From Loxodes magnus (taxonomy: Eukaryota > Ciliophora > Karyorelictea > Loxodida > Loxodidae): a stretch of 64,000 bases of DNA. The stretch spans positions 186,001 to 250,000 of the forward strand of contig CAMPDV010000367.1 in NCBI GenBank assembly GCA_946699065.1, written 5' to 3'. Below the pieces are notes generated by a model. That model ran no database searches and was not told where the DNA came from. It was given only the letters and a program-made list of their open reading frames with translations. Below, in pieces: positions 12,902-26,400 of this stretch. Each line of letters starts with the position of its first letter. The stretch's first letter is position 1. A program made the translations under genes and the position numbers.

Positions 12902-15139
12902 TCAAATATCTAGGTAGTGAACTAATTTACTTATATGGTTTTCTTTAGTAAAGGTATAAAAAGCTTATATTAAATTTAAGACTTTCAGTTAGAAAGATTA
13001 TAAAAGCTTTAATAACTCATGGAGTTTAGTGTAATTTACCTCTTGATAATTAAGACAAATAGCTGGTTAAATTTATTATTTAAATAGTTTATTCTTTAAA
13101 TCTTAATTCAAGGTTAATGAAATAATCTAAATAGTAGTCTATTTAGGTTATTAAGTTAATTTATTCCTAAATAAAAGTATAGAAATGCTTTTATTATTAA
13201 TTAAATTTATACTTTCAAACTTAAATTTTAATTTTTATAGTTTTTATTAGTTAAGTTAAACTTCATAATCTTCTCTCCATATTCTATCCCCCATATCGAA
13301 GCTATATATTTTTCTCCCATCAAATGTATATATTTTTTATCTTCACATTATAGGGTTCTAGTAACAACTTTCTCCATTATAAATTTGTCGCTTATCTGTT
13401 CCATCAAAAAGAGGTTTAAAAGAAATTTAATTTTGCTACCATATTAACTCATAAACTCCATCAAGTTACTAACCAAAAATATAAATACTTCCAGTTTCAT
13501 TATCTCTTACTAAACTGATTGATGAACCACTTGGCATTTATTCAGGTAAAATTTGCCAATAGTTCTCTTTAATATCATATAATTAGCAATGAAACATATA
13601 TGTATCTCGATTTCTTATCCCTCCAAGTACTAAAATATTTTATCCATCAGAAATGGATCCTATGTTTCTTGCACCATAATCTATATTTTCAATTTTCAAA
13701 CACTCTCCTCTGTTGAAATCAAAATATTCACAAGCTTCTTAACTTTAAGAAGAAACGCTTCCAGATATTAAATAAACGAATATGTTATCATTTCATCTGA
13801 CATGCACCATTCCATGGCCACTTCTAGGATTTTTCATATTGCATCCTTTAGCTACTTTTAGAGGATCTCTAAGAACTGCTTGAAAATTCAGCTAGCATTC
13901 TTCGCTGCTACCACCAGAAACAAAAATATATTATTAAGTATAGTAAACAGAGCTTCCTTAGTCCATTTTTATTCCAATACTCTCAATATCAATTGGCATG
14001 AAATCTTAGTCGAATAATTGAATTAAAGTATTTCTATCCTTTAAAATAGAAACTACTTAAAGCTTTTTTACGTTTTATTCAAGTTCTTTAGTACTAGGTG
14101 GTGTCTTGTTTAGAGAACTTGATCCTCCAAAATATACTTCAGAAAAAGGTATCTCTTCTTGGTTAATTTATTATTATTATTATTATTAAGAACTGTATTT
14201 AAACTTTATCATTTCAATTATATTCCTGAATGTTAAAATTTTTGGTCTGTCATTTGGTTCATAACTAAAAGATTTTAATAGAAGGTTTGTTAAATCTTTA
14301 TCATGTAATATTTAATCTTTAAATTCTGGTTTCTTTCTTTACTAGCAAACATGTTACTTGATTTACTTTTTATTTTTTAGGAAAGGATAAGGAATTTGCT
14401 CATTAAATATTTCAACAGCGAGACAGGCTAGTGATCATATATCGCTTTCTTGATAAACTTTATAATTAAAAATTTCAGGTGCCATTCATTATCATGTACC
14501 TCTTTAAAGTTAAGTGCTTAAAAATTCTTATAAACTAGCCATTCCTAAATCAGCTATTTTAGGAGCATTATTTTCATCTAATAAAATATTTAATGATTTT
14601 ATGTCTCTATGGATTAGCCCCGCAAGGTGAATTGCATTAACTCCTTCAGCAATTTAGCCAAGAATTTATAGTTTCGCATAATATCTAGACTTTCAATCTT
14701 GTTAAAGATCTTAGAATAGTTTTTTTTCTTATATCTAGTTATATAAACTTCCTTATCTTTAATAGTTAGTTAAATGGCATAAGCAATCATCATTACTATT
14801 TTTAATATTAATTATAACTCCTAAAAGTCTCAAAACTCGAGGATGATTTACAGACAGAAGTGAAGAACATTCGTTATAGAAACTATTTATAAGATCACCA
14901 TTTTGTTGGTTTTTACCTTATTACATAATTTTTAATGCATAATCAAGTCCCTAAATGTTTATAGCATATACTTATCCTTATCCTCCTTTACCTAGTTATT
15001 TTAAATTATTAAGAAACTCTTTATTTGGAATTAACTCTTCATATTTCCAAATTCTAACAACAGCATTTGGAGCCTCTCTAGCTCCATTTCTCATTAAAAG
15101 TTCTAATAAGTCTTCAATAGTTTTTAATTTCTTCTCCAT
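12902..15139 (-). CDS. Ser/Thr kinase with Kelch-type propeller, left-arm copy
   Basis: Starts at ATG 15139 (MEKKLKTIEDLLELLMRNGA). Motifs in order: [54 protein letters not shown] (both Trp are TGA, at 14494-14492 and 14488-14486), SDIWSLACLAVEIF, RDRPTI, then a linker and Kelch-like blades with YIFVSGG, NILVFGG and SIYIFGE. This copy keeps the canonical NILLDEN and GTWQWMAPE. The propeller ends near 13270. Downstream no TGA is met until 12904-12902, beyond the end of the inverted repeat, giving 745 residues. The last 90 or so residues are Gln/Asn/Leu-rich and may be untranslated, in which case termination would need TAA near 13252 (context-dependent stop) or an unseen intron. Divergent from the receptor-like gene at 19343. 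Confidence 0.75.
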
Positions 15140-18100
15140 TATATAAAAGATAGAAATGAATAAATAAAGCAATTAGTTTAAACTTAATAAGGAAGGTTTA
15201 TAAAATTACTAAAGCCTTTTAATTACTATATAAGCAAATCTAATTAGATAAGACATTTCTATAGTTATAGTATAACTGTTGATCTGCCTTTATATTTAGC
15301 TAAGTAATCTATATTATGCCTTTAGCTTTTAGTATGTGGTAAAGTTATTTCTTAATGATAGTTTAAAGTTTAATTTAAATCTAATTTATATCGAAAGTTA
15401 TTTAATAAGGATGGTTTTATTTATAAGTAAAAGCACTAGAAATATCTTAGTTATAAGTAGCTAAACTATTATATTATTATAAAATAAACAGAAAGAATCT
15501 AAGTATAATTATAATGCTAGTAGCTTTTAATATCTTAACTGTCTACTAATTTAATATAAAAGGGAACATAGAAGTTCTATATCTAGATTCAATCATAAGG
15601 TATAAGCTATTTAAGTCAAAGAAGACAGACTTAGCTAGATAGTTAGTTAATATGTTAATACTTAAACTAAACAACTAGCATAAAGCTAGAATAAAGAGAT
15701 TTACCAGCTATACTCTTTATCTAGTCAGCTTGCTAGTTGCTTTAGTTTAATTACCTTAGTATATTCAATCAATCCAAGCATCTATTAGTTATTTTAATTG
15801 ATAATAGTATAGTAAAAGTATCTAAATAAATGTAGGTATAGAAAGAAGAAATTAGGTAGGAATAAGTAGAAGATAGTATAAGATTTAATAATTATAAGCT
15901 AATTAAAAGAAGCTTTATTAATAGTTTAAAGAGTATCTTAGGGAACTAACTAAAGCTTATTATACTCAACTTTAAACTTACAGTTAACTATATAAGAGAT
16001 TTAATAGAATACAATTAAGTTTTATAGATGCAAAACATTTCTTCGAAACATCCTTTAGTAAGATGAATGCTATCATAAATAAATATCTACAAACTATGCA
16101 GAAACTAACCTTTTTCACTTATAAGCAAGTTAGTAGGAGTGATAGAGATATCTTATGAGAGTTATACTTCTTCATATCAAATAGATGATTTATCAATTAT
16201 ACTAGTTAAATTATGCTTAATATATAAATAATATCATCAAAATAAGGGACTAACAAGATATGATTCTATCACTCAAGCAAATAGAATGCTGCCTTTCCCT
16301 CGCATATAATAATAAATATATCAGCATTTAAAATATCAGGGTATAACCTAATTAGAAGAGAGTGACCAAGTGTATGAAAAAGTATTAATTAAGCAAGCAA
16401 TTTGGTAGATATTTTAACAAATCATCTTCATTCAATACCTGGACATTGAATATGCTATGCTTTGACATAATATTGAGCCTTGGAGGAAGTAATAGTTATA
16501 CGCTAGATTTAGTATGCTTTTATGACGATATCATCTAAGTATGAAAGCAGTATGAAACTAACTTACCTTAGTAAACTTAAGGAGTATCATCTGTGTTTGC
16601 TATAGATAAAGAATCATAAAATATATTTGATAATTTAAAAAGTTTATTAAGGACAATCTAATTCGAATGAAAATGCTTAATAAAAGTGGTAATGAATATC
16701 CTTTAAAATGCAAATACTTCTTATATAACTAATTGCTTCAAAATGAAAAAGTTTATTACTTTGAACTATCCACAAGTAGCACTTGTTATATTTTCGAAAT
16801 ATTAAAGAGAGAATGCTAAAAATTAGATAGAAATCTCAATTAAACAACAATTAGAGTGGTACAGTATTTAAATACTCAATTGATATTAAATATAATTCTT
16901 AATATAAAGTACTATCTATCACTAACTACTATTTCTTTATAGCTATTTTCTATTATACACTTAATTAGTGGTAAAAATAATAATAATGCTGGTATAGTTA
17001 GTAGAAGAGAAAGGTAAAAGAGATTAAATTAAAAAGGTGATAATAAGAATTAATTAATAGTATAAGTGATCCATAAGCTTGAATAATGATTTATTAAATT
17101 ACTAGAATCTAATAATTTTAGTACAATCAATCAATTTAAATAAATACATCATTCAACTTTTGTAAGGTATATATAACTCAAAGCTTTTTAAAAAGATAGT
17201 GTACTAGAAGAATAGGCAGAAAGTTTGGCTTCTTGATAGTTAGGAACAAAATATAAAATCTGATTTTATTGTAGATTTAAAGAATCCAAATTTAAGGCTT
17301 AGAACGTATAATAAAGCTAAAGACTGCAAAAATAAATTTAATATTTAAGTTACTAAGTAGAAGTTATAATGATATTTCAAGTTAGTGCAGATAATTTTAG
17401 AAAGTGATATAAAATAAAAAAGAATTAATAAAAGAATATTTAAGTAAGAAGCTATCTACCACTAAGCTAAGAATAAAAATCACGATAATAGCAAAATTTG
17501 CTAAATTATTAATCACCAAAAAGTATTTTTAAGGATTGTAACTACACTGCTTTTAGTGCGAAGCTTTATTTTAAAATAATGTATTTATGTTTTTTCTAAA
17601 TAAATTTGAAAAAAGCAAAGCAAAATCTTTTTTGTTTTAATATAATGAGAGATTGAAAGAAAAAAGATTAAGTGTCAAGCTTAATGAAAGAGTAGATGAC
17701 TTCAATAATTATCTTTTATCTTATATTTACTAGTTTATTTATATATTTATTATATTAGGAAATTAAAAGCATAAGTGGTGTATGCAAAATATTTAAAGAT
17801 GATTATAATGATTTAATTATAAATTAAATTATTATTAGCTATCTTTGCAATAGAACATATTTATACGTATAGATAATAAAATACCTAGTTTAAAAACTAA
17901 AAAGTAAAAGACTCTTAATTAAAGATATCTATTGAAGCTCTATCATAAATTTAGGCCTATATTTTCTATACTTTCAATTTACTAATAATTATAATAAACA
18001 ATTAGGTAAAAATTACAAAGAATAGCTTTAGTTTAAATTAACTACATCATATATTTATTTTCTATCTTTTAATTACCAACTAAAAATACAAAACAAACAA

Positions 18101-19342
18101 TTAAAAATACCCTAATATTTTATATAAAGCACTCTAATTTTATCATTAGCTATGCATATCTTTGCTTTATTATACAGACTCCATTTCTTAATCTTTTCGA
18201 AAGTTCATTGATCATATAAATGGTTTCAGAAATACTTTAATGTATATAATGAAAATAAATATAGCTAGATAAATCTTTTAATTTTGAATTAACTTAAAAT
18301 GCTTTTACATAGCCTAAATCCTTTTATTTCTATCTAAGTTTTATTTATATTAATTAGCAATTTTTAGTAATCTAGCATTAATAAAAGATATAGCACAATT
18401 CCTAATAAAGCTATCCTCATGTACATTATAAGTTTTAACTGCTCTCTAAGGATATAAAAAGCTATAAATACGTTTGCCAAGCATAGTAAAATAAGAGTAT
18501 AATTATAAAGGATATTTCTAGATATACTCGAAATATATAAATCTAAGAACTATAAGCTTCTTCTTTATAACTAAAGATGAAATTCTCTTTAGTGCTTCTT
18601 ATTTAAATTAAAGCTTACTATTATTTTATTTTAGTACCTAGTCAATCTAAAATTTAACTCTATGATTAACGTTGAAGCATCAATCTAAATGTCTTGCTTT
18701 GCTTAGTTTGTTTTATCCATTATAAGTAAAAATGATAATATAAGCTATTTCTAGTTAAATTAAAAGCTTGGAAAATAAAGTTGATACTAACTAATATCTA
18801 TAGATAACTAGCATCTTAAATTATTATTTTTACTTAATTGTTGAAAGAATAAGAGTGATTTAATGAGCATTGTAAAGGTTAATTATCATTAGTAGTAGAA
18901 AGATTTAAATTGGAGTGCATTCTTAAATTATTTTAGAGGCATAATATCAAATAGTTCCACTATAATTACCCTTATGTAGTTCATACTAACTCACTAAATT
19001 TAGAAATCTATTATATATTTTAAGCATTCAAATATACTTAGCTAATATACTCTTAATAATCATAGTTAAAAGCTTGTATATTAAAACCAAATAATCAAGA
19101 AATATAAGCAAGCTATTTCCCTTTATCTAACAATGACATTAAAAGGGAGGATTAACATTTAGATCTAATTTAGTAGTAATAAAGGCAAAATAACCTAATT
19201 TTAAACTAAATAGCAATTGATTTAATATACTATCAAGGAAGGTATCTTACAACAATTATAGCTGATTTATTAACTTAGCCTTAATAATTAAAAGCTAAGC
19301 TAATTAAGTCTAAATTATTAAAAACAAGATAATTGTTAAAAA
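15140..19342. other. Divergent intergenic interval, left arm
   Basis: About 4.2 kb between the divergently transcribed kinase and receptor-like genes. It holds the degenerate copia remnant listed at 16120-16445, and protein-like debris of the same element may reach back to about 15900. From about 17400 to 19342 I see only A+T-rich sequence without a recognisable gene, RNA or repeat. Promoters for both flanking genes must lie here but show no consensus I can identify. Confidence 0.5.
16120..16445 (+). pseudogene. Degenerate Ty1/copia RNase H region
   Basis: Across shifting frames the plus strand shows the order of motifs found at the end of copia-type polyproteins: SDRDILWELYFFISNRW (like DRKSTSGYLFFL), DSITQANRMLPFPRI (like the A-I-x-L-A-x-N-P..H.R block), NKYISIQNIRV (like SKHIDIKYHFIRE), ESDQVYEKV, and SNLVDILTNHL (like QLADIFTKPL). 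Each resemblance is partial and they lie in at least two frames, so the element is broken. No long terminal repeats or integrase were found. Repeated in the right arm at 51798-52123. Confidence 0.35.
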
Positions 19343-22300
19343 ATGCTTATTTTAATATTCTTAATCTTGGGTGCAACTCAAATAAGTTCATTGCAATTTT
19401 TAATTGTTAGCTCTCCTCATGCACTACCTAACTTACCTGGTTTCATTTAAAAGTAGGTGTCTCAAAGTTTGTTTGGCAACTATTCTTTCAGGCCTATCCA
19501 TCTATATCTGGAAAGCTCTAATTTCTCCACTTAGACCATTGAAAGCTAAATATAAGACCATAAAATATAATTCATTCTGGACTTAACATTCAACATCTTC
19601 TTCACTCATAAGCTAAGCTTTTTAAAGACTAACATCCCTTAGTTTGTAGCCTATAGAGATAATAATAATTTTAAAAGCTAGAAAGTGTATTGAATTATGC
19701 CTAGTTATAAGCAAGAAGGAAAGGCATTGTAAGGATTATTTGCAAGCCTAAACTTAACTAGGATATCTTTTATAAGCTAACAAGAGGATAGCTTTTATAA
19801 GCCACCTGAATTTATTGACCAAAGCAAAATAAAAATAGGTACCTCTTTAAATATTCCTTTGAATTCAAACTATGGTCTGAATTAATCAACATGTAGTGAT
19901 AATTATATAAAAGGCAGACTACAGAAAGAAATTATTTAACTATATAGAATTTATGGTTCTTCAGTAATCCTAATTTAGTTGCAAGTTTGCTGGTAAGCAT
20001 ATATTTACGCGGTTTCTGATTTTTATAAAAGAATTAAAATTAGCCAAGCATTTATAGCAGGTCTTGAGGCTTCATATACCATAAACCCACAAATAACTGC
20101 AATTATATAATAAAGTTCTAAGACTCGCATTAGTATCTTAGATGACGGACTTATAGCTTTAACTCCAAAACTTTATATCCCTAGTAATTACTTCGAGCTT
20201 ACAATGTACTATGTTCAGCGTGTTCTAACCTTTATAGAAAAAGTGGTTTAACTAAAAGAGAATGATCAGGCTTTCATAGAAGCATTTACCAGGTTTAAAG
20301 GGGAAATATTCGATAGTAGCAACTTTATGCGGACAGAGTTTTCAGTTTTCAATCTTCAAAATAGAAGACCAATTGAAGTGCTAGAAATAAAAGATGACTA
20401 AGTGATTAAAATATAAGATGTTTTTTATCCTGGACCAAGTACAACACCACCTCCTAATCAATTTCCATTAGAAATATCTTTCTCAACTAACGATTAAGAA
20501 CCAGACGGCTCATAATCAAGTTTCATTTTGACAAATCCTCCAAAGCATATTCCTTGTATTATTGATTACGTCAACTTAGAATAAAGACAAATAAGTCAAT
20601 TTTACTTTAAAGCTAACCCAATTTCATACGGTGGATTGAAGTTTGATTTAAACTATACTTTGTAAGTTTTATTGGAAAAGTATTCTGAAATAGGAATAGC
20701 ACACTAAGCTAGCTTGCTGATTTAAAGTTGAATATATGCTTATTTTGTTTTGAAATAGATTAATATAAATATTCCATATTTTATAACGAGCAGAGAAGAT
20801 GAACTATCAGATATTCATAAATATGAGAATGTTATATACAACTACATTTCGTGGGAATTTTTTCAAGACATGTATATTTTATTTTTAATCAGAAACAAAT
20901 GAGATAAAATTGGAATGATCTTCGAGAGTTACGAGCCTTCCAACAAAAAAATCCATGACAAGATTAAGAAATGACTGATTAGTAACAACAAGGTTATTTT
21001 AAACTCCAATGAAACTACACTCTTAGAATTAGATCAAACTGAGTAATAGCAGCTTTATGATGATATAGCTCATCAGATAATTCAGAAGGAAATTAAAATT
21101 ATATTTTCCTTACCTGCTTTAAACTTTATTTATTAAACGAAACGAGAAATTATGAAACTTGGCTGACAAAAAGGAGATACTAACTTAGTTATTATGATTA
21201 CTGCTAATATCTTTGAATATTAAAGTGATGATGGTGAGCAGGTAGATTCAAAAAAGCTGCTACATGGAGCGATGACTATTTCTCCTTAAGAGTACGTAGG
21301 AGAGAATGGATAAATACTACTATAAGTTCAAAAAGAATGTATAGATTTTCTACCTCCTTCACCTTGCTATTATATTGAGTAACCGTTGATAATTGCTAGA
21401 GGACTTAAGCTTTGCCTAGATTAAGGTTAAAGCTTTTTAAATCCAAAAAATTTGATATATAATATAAGAAATCCATAGTTCACGGGATGTAGTGGATCAG
21501 TAAAATTCAAAAAGAACTCGAACTTTAGAGATAATCTAAACTTTTTCTTCATCAATAATGTTTATGACTGACAGTGAAATTTACATTTGGTTCCTTACCT
21601 TGAATATTGCTAAACATGTGCAATTGTATGAAATAAGTTAAACGAGCCTACTTGAAATGACAATACCACAGATACTCCTAAAGATTCTTTCGAATTATAC
21701 GACAGTAATTGTGACTTCTCAGTTAGAAGAGTAAAAAAATTCAATTTAGGTTATATTATAAGTATTTCATAGCTAGCATTTATATCTTTAGTTACTCTTT
21801 CTGCAACAATTTGTGGCCTTAAAGTTTGAAAAAATAATAAGTAAGAAATTCTGGAAAAGAAAGTATTGACGAGTAGCGAAGACGAAATATTTATAATATA
21901 TTTGATGACTCAATTCATATAATACGTGTTGATAGGACCTGATCTAAGTAATCTACTATTTCAAACAAATGTTTCCTAAATTTTATCACTAGGCTTCATA
22001 GTAATTAGGCTGATCAATTATTTCTTTTGAGCTATTTTATTCTTTAGTATAGCATTTGCCTTTTTTATTATTTTTCTATATTTAGCTTTTCTATTCTAAT
22101 TCGAGGTGAAGTATAAAAGGAACTGTATGCTAAGAAGCTTAGGGAAGTTCTCTTACCTTTTTAGTCCTATCTTGACAGAAATGATTTTTATGCCAGTTAT
22201 TTTCATATTAACAGAGATATACAAATGTAGCTATGGTAGAGATAGCAATTTAAACGAAGAAATAGAAGTCTCTGAAAGTTTTTTAGATATGAACTGCTCT

Positions 22301-23422
22301 AAATAATGCTTTACATAAAGACATTTAATAGCTACAACCTTCTCAACTCTAGCTTTATTTATCTACATTCCTTTAGTAGTATTAGTAAGGCCTCACTGGT
22401 AAGAATTATAAGGAGACACTATTCATATAAAACAGCAACCCTGATACATTGTACTAAAGAGCAAAGTTTAAGCTATAATAGTAATTCTAAGTTAGGCTTT
22501 AAAAGAATTTCATCCTTTCCTTCATGGTATTATTTACTCTCTAATATTTCTAGTTTTTGCTGTTTTAGTGCTTATAAAGAAGGCTTTAACTTACTAGAAA
22601 TTTAACTGATTATAGTTTATTCTTCTTCTACTTACTTCCTTCATAACTGCAATAGTGACTTTATCATTCTAAATTTCTAATTAGGGAAAAATTATTTTAT
22701 AGATAATACTTGTATCAGGTATTGGAATAATCTCCACAGTAGGTGTAGTAGTTATGGGAAAATACCCTACATTGCTTAAGTAAATGAAGCCAGATTTAGT
22801 AAACTTATTTAGATTTGGATTTAGACTAAGAGTAGATGTGGGTATACTAAATAAGCATATAGATACACAAAACAAAAGAATATAAATATATAAGCAAATA
22901 TTCCTTTAGAACCCTAGCAACTCAGCTTTAATGAGAACAAACTCTTCCTAGGATTAAAAGTGATTAGCTTCTTTACAAGAGCAGTAAATTCTTATGAGCG
23001 TTAAGAAATAAGTTTCTACTCTAGTTTTGGAAGAAAGCTAAGAAAACAGCTTTACAATAGATTACTCTTAGCAAAAATTAAAGGAAAAGACCAAAGACTC
23101 AAGAATAAATGATTCAACTGCTAAATTTAAATATGAGAGCAAATAGTTTGAGTCTCCCTTATAGTAAGATGAAGTTAAGTAGGAAGATAACATACTTTAG
23201 GAGCAAGAAGTAAAAGGTCTTAATTAACACTTTAACACTTTATTTTAAACAATTAAATTGGAAGTTTAAGTTTTAAATAAAAAGTTAGATTAAGTGTTAT
23301 TCTAATTAAATAACTAAGTTCTATTTAAAATATTTATTTCATGCTAATTAGATAATTTCAAATAAGCAGATCGCTTACCTTTCTTTCTTAAATTAAAGGT
23401 AAAGATAAAAGAGATTTAATGA
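19343..23422 (+). CDS. Receptor-like multipass membrane protein with periplasmic-binding-type ectodomain, left copy
   Basis: 1359 residues from ATG 19343 to TGA 23420-23422. A hydrophobic N-terminus (MLILIFLILGATQ) is a likely signal peptide. Residues about 20-780 are extracellular. Residues 445-745 resemble a type 1 periplasmic-binding-protein fold as in class C GPCR and natriuretic receptors: IPYFITSREDEL (~476), WDKIGMIFES (~520), REIMKLGWQKGDTNLVIM (~600) and GCSGSVKFKKNSNFRDN (~715, like G-x-S/T-G-x-V-x-F...N-x-R). The N-terminal third may hold a second, diverged unit. A Cys/Trp-rich stretch (YLEYCQTCAIVW) precedes about nine hydrophobic segments from ~802 to ~1165, including FIQYVLIGPDL and VVLVRPHW, then a polar cytosolic tail. 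About fourteen TGA codons serve as Trp. More spans than a 7TM receptor, so ligand and signalling mode are unknown. The exact C-terminus is uncertain. Confidence 0.75.
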
Positions 23423-26400
23423 TTTATAGTCACTTAAGCTTTTTATTAATTATGACTATGAAAAAATTAAATGAACCTTGTAATAGTTAAAAAGAAATAA
23501 GCTTAGTTGTTCTTTAGCTATTTTTGCTATTATTTGTACTAAATAACTTATTAAAAGTTGATAACTTCAACATTAACATAATTCTATTTAGTATGTATTT
23601 GCTTCAATCAACTTAGATATTTTAACTAAAGTCTATATTAAAATTAATAATTTTGATAAGTCTTAGAGAATTTATTCCTAAGCTTTTAATTTACATATGA
23701 AGCAAAATAAAAAAACTAAAACTAAGATTAGACTGAAATATATCCAATAATACTAACTTAGTAAAACTAATAGATTTATCTCCAATGATGCTTACAATTA
23801 GAAAGAAAGACACGCTTGGGCAAGTTTACATCCATGTGACTAGGAATACTTACGAACTATAAATAATTTTAACAAATATTCAAGGTATAATTCTTAAAAT
23901 TTTTATTCTAATAGCAATTTAAGCTGAAAAAGTTTGATTACTTAAATAAAACTCTTGATATTTTATATAAAGTTGAGAATAAAATAGGAGTTTATATAAT
24001 TTTACAAGTCTGAAATTTCTCTTAAGTTTAAAAATAATTCAGAGGTATAGCAGTAAGATGGATATTCATCCTATAAAATACACATGAGAAACTTTTAAAT
24101 CTTTAATAAAATGCTAAAAAGATACAAAAATAAAAGATTATCATTGCAGTCGAAGTGTTTATATGATAAAATTTTGCAAAAATACCAAATTTCACTGCCA
24201 TAATCGCAACGGATGAAGATATTAACTGCTCTCAGGATTTCTACTTTAGTCTAAATGCAAATAGAAACGAGAATCAAAATATCTTCTGGGATAAAGTAGA
24301 TTGAAATGATGCTGCTAACGATCTGAACATAAAAATGGATATCTTTTCTAACTATTTTTCTTTTTATTTTCAGATTATCCAGGTAAAATAGATTTAATAT
24401 TCCAATTTATTAAGAAATTTCATATATATTACTCCTTTAGACATTTAAGTACTAAAATATTAGAAAATTTTGCAAAGCAGTAGCTAAATTACTATATGTG
24501 CTTATAATTGCGAAACTTAGAATTTAAGATTATTTTCAATTAATTATCCACTATTTTAACAAAAAGATCCTAAGAAATAAGAAAATAGTTAAAGGTGATT
24601 TCCATAATATAAATGAAGATACATAATTTAACAAATAATTAATGCTAAAATAAGCAAAAGTTTGACACGATAAATTATAAAGCTGGAAATTATTAGACTT
24701 AAAAACAAATTAGAAATAGTTTATTTTAAGAAAGAAGTTTGATAATTTCCAATTATTTTAAAAGGTTTACATATGATATGGTATAAATAATCCAAAATTT
24801 CTTGGTATTAAAATTAAAAATTTTAGTTTAAATGTACAGAGAAATAGTTCCCTTGCTTATTATTGAAAATATTTTAAATTATATCCCATTTAGCAATAAA
24901 AAACTAAAGACTTTAATCTACTTTTTATTATTTTCTAAAAATGCTTATATAGCACAATCTTGTTCCTCTAAATAACTAAAAACATATTGAGCTTTTTATT
25001 ATTTCAATCTTATTTACATTTAAAACATACAAATCATAATTTTTATTTTGGCTATAATTTTTTAAACCGATTGCTATTGCAATTAAAAGAGTAGTCATTG
25101 ATAATTTAATTTAAGTTATATAAAGCCTAATATACTTGAACTAAATAAATAATATAGATAACTAGAGCTTTAATAATTGACTAATATTTAATTTATTGTT
25201 CATAAATTTGTTTTTATAGATTATTCATTTAATTTGACTTTGATAAATAAAAAATGTGCATTTGCTTCTTCTTTTAGTTTGTTAGAGATATGTTTATAAA
25301 AATTGATTATAGTAGTTTAAAACAACAATAGATTATTCATTTCAAAATTTTTATCTAATTTAATAGCCTTTAATTGGGCTCCTAAATTATTGCATTAAGT
25401 GCTTGAAATCTTTAAAATATTTTCATCTTCCCATAAATGTATTCTACTTTCCGATTTGTCTCAAAATATACACTTTTCATATTTTTTGCTTATACTTACC
25501 ACAATTTATAGTAATTTAATGTTCTAAACTCCAGTCTTCTACACAGTTATCTTAAAATATATGATAACTTTTATTCATTTTATTGATTGGTATTATTTTA
25601 GATGTTCTCTTGCTTTAAATTAAATTTTTTTGTACTAAAGATAAAATTTTAGTTTCTTTGAGGATTTAATAATAAAGAGTCTTTTAAGCTTTTGTATAAT
25701 CCTTTTAAATCAGGATACTTTTTAGTTCTTTATATAATTTTAGTGGAATAGATATAAATAGGATTTAGTTATAAATTGCTCTATTAGACTATAAATAGAG
25801 CATACTTAAAGAAATATTATTCTTGCTTCATTCACTTTCGTTCTAACCTTTGAAGCTATTCTGTAATTGTTGATAACTTCTGATAAACTTAAATAATAAT
25901 TTCTCTTTATGTTATTTATATTTTTCCTAACTGCATACTTATAAGCTTTATTTTAGTAAATGGAATCAAACCTTTTTACAACTGCTTAAGTTTAAACTTA
26001 CTAAGTTTGCTTATTTTATTTTGATTATTTACATATAAACAGCCTATCTATACCTAGACAAATAAAACTTTTAATTTAATCTAAAGTATTGGCTTTGAGA
26101 TTAACTAAGGTTATATAATAATTTAATTACAAATAACCCAAATTTATAAGGATTTGAAGAAAGTATTTCTTTTATGTTCCTTTCTAATACTTTATGCATT
26201 CTAAACTCTTATTTTCCCTTATTCTTATCTAGTTAGTTTTGATTGCTAGTTATTTTCTTTTATTAAGCTAAATCTAAATCCTAAGTACTTCTGAGTATTT
26301 AAATAAGAATGTTTCTCTTTTAAAGCATTTATCTTAACATTAACTAGCTAAATCTCCTTTACTAATAAATAAATGGTTTGCTTATTAGATACAATGAAGG

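Noticed and set aside
22681-22875. A 64-residue antisense frame, identical at 45367-45561
   Set aside because: It is antisense to hydrophobic segments of the receptor-like genes; the identity only reflects the inverted repeat.
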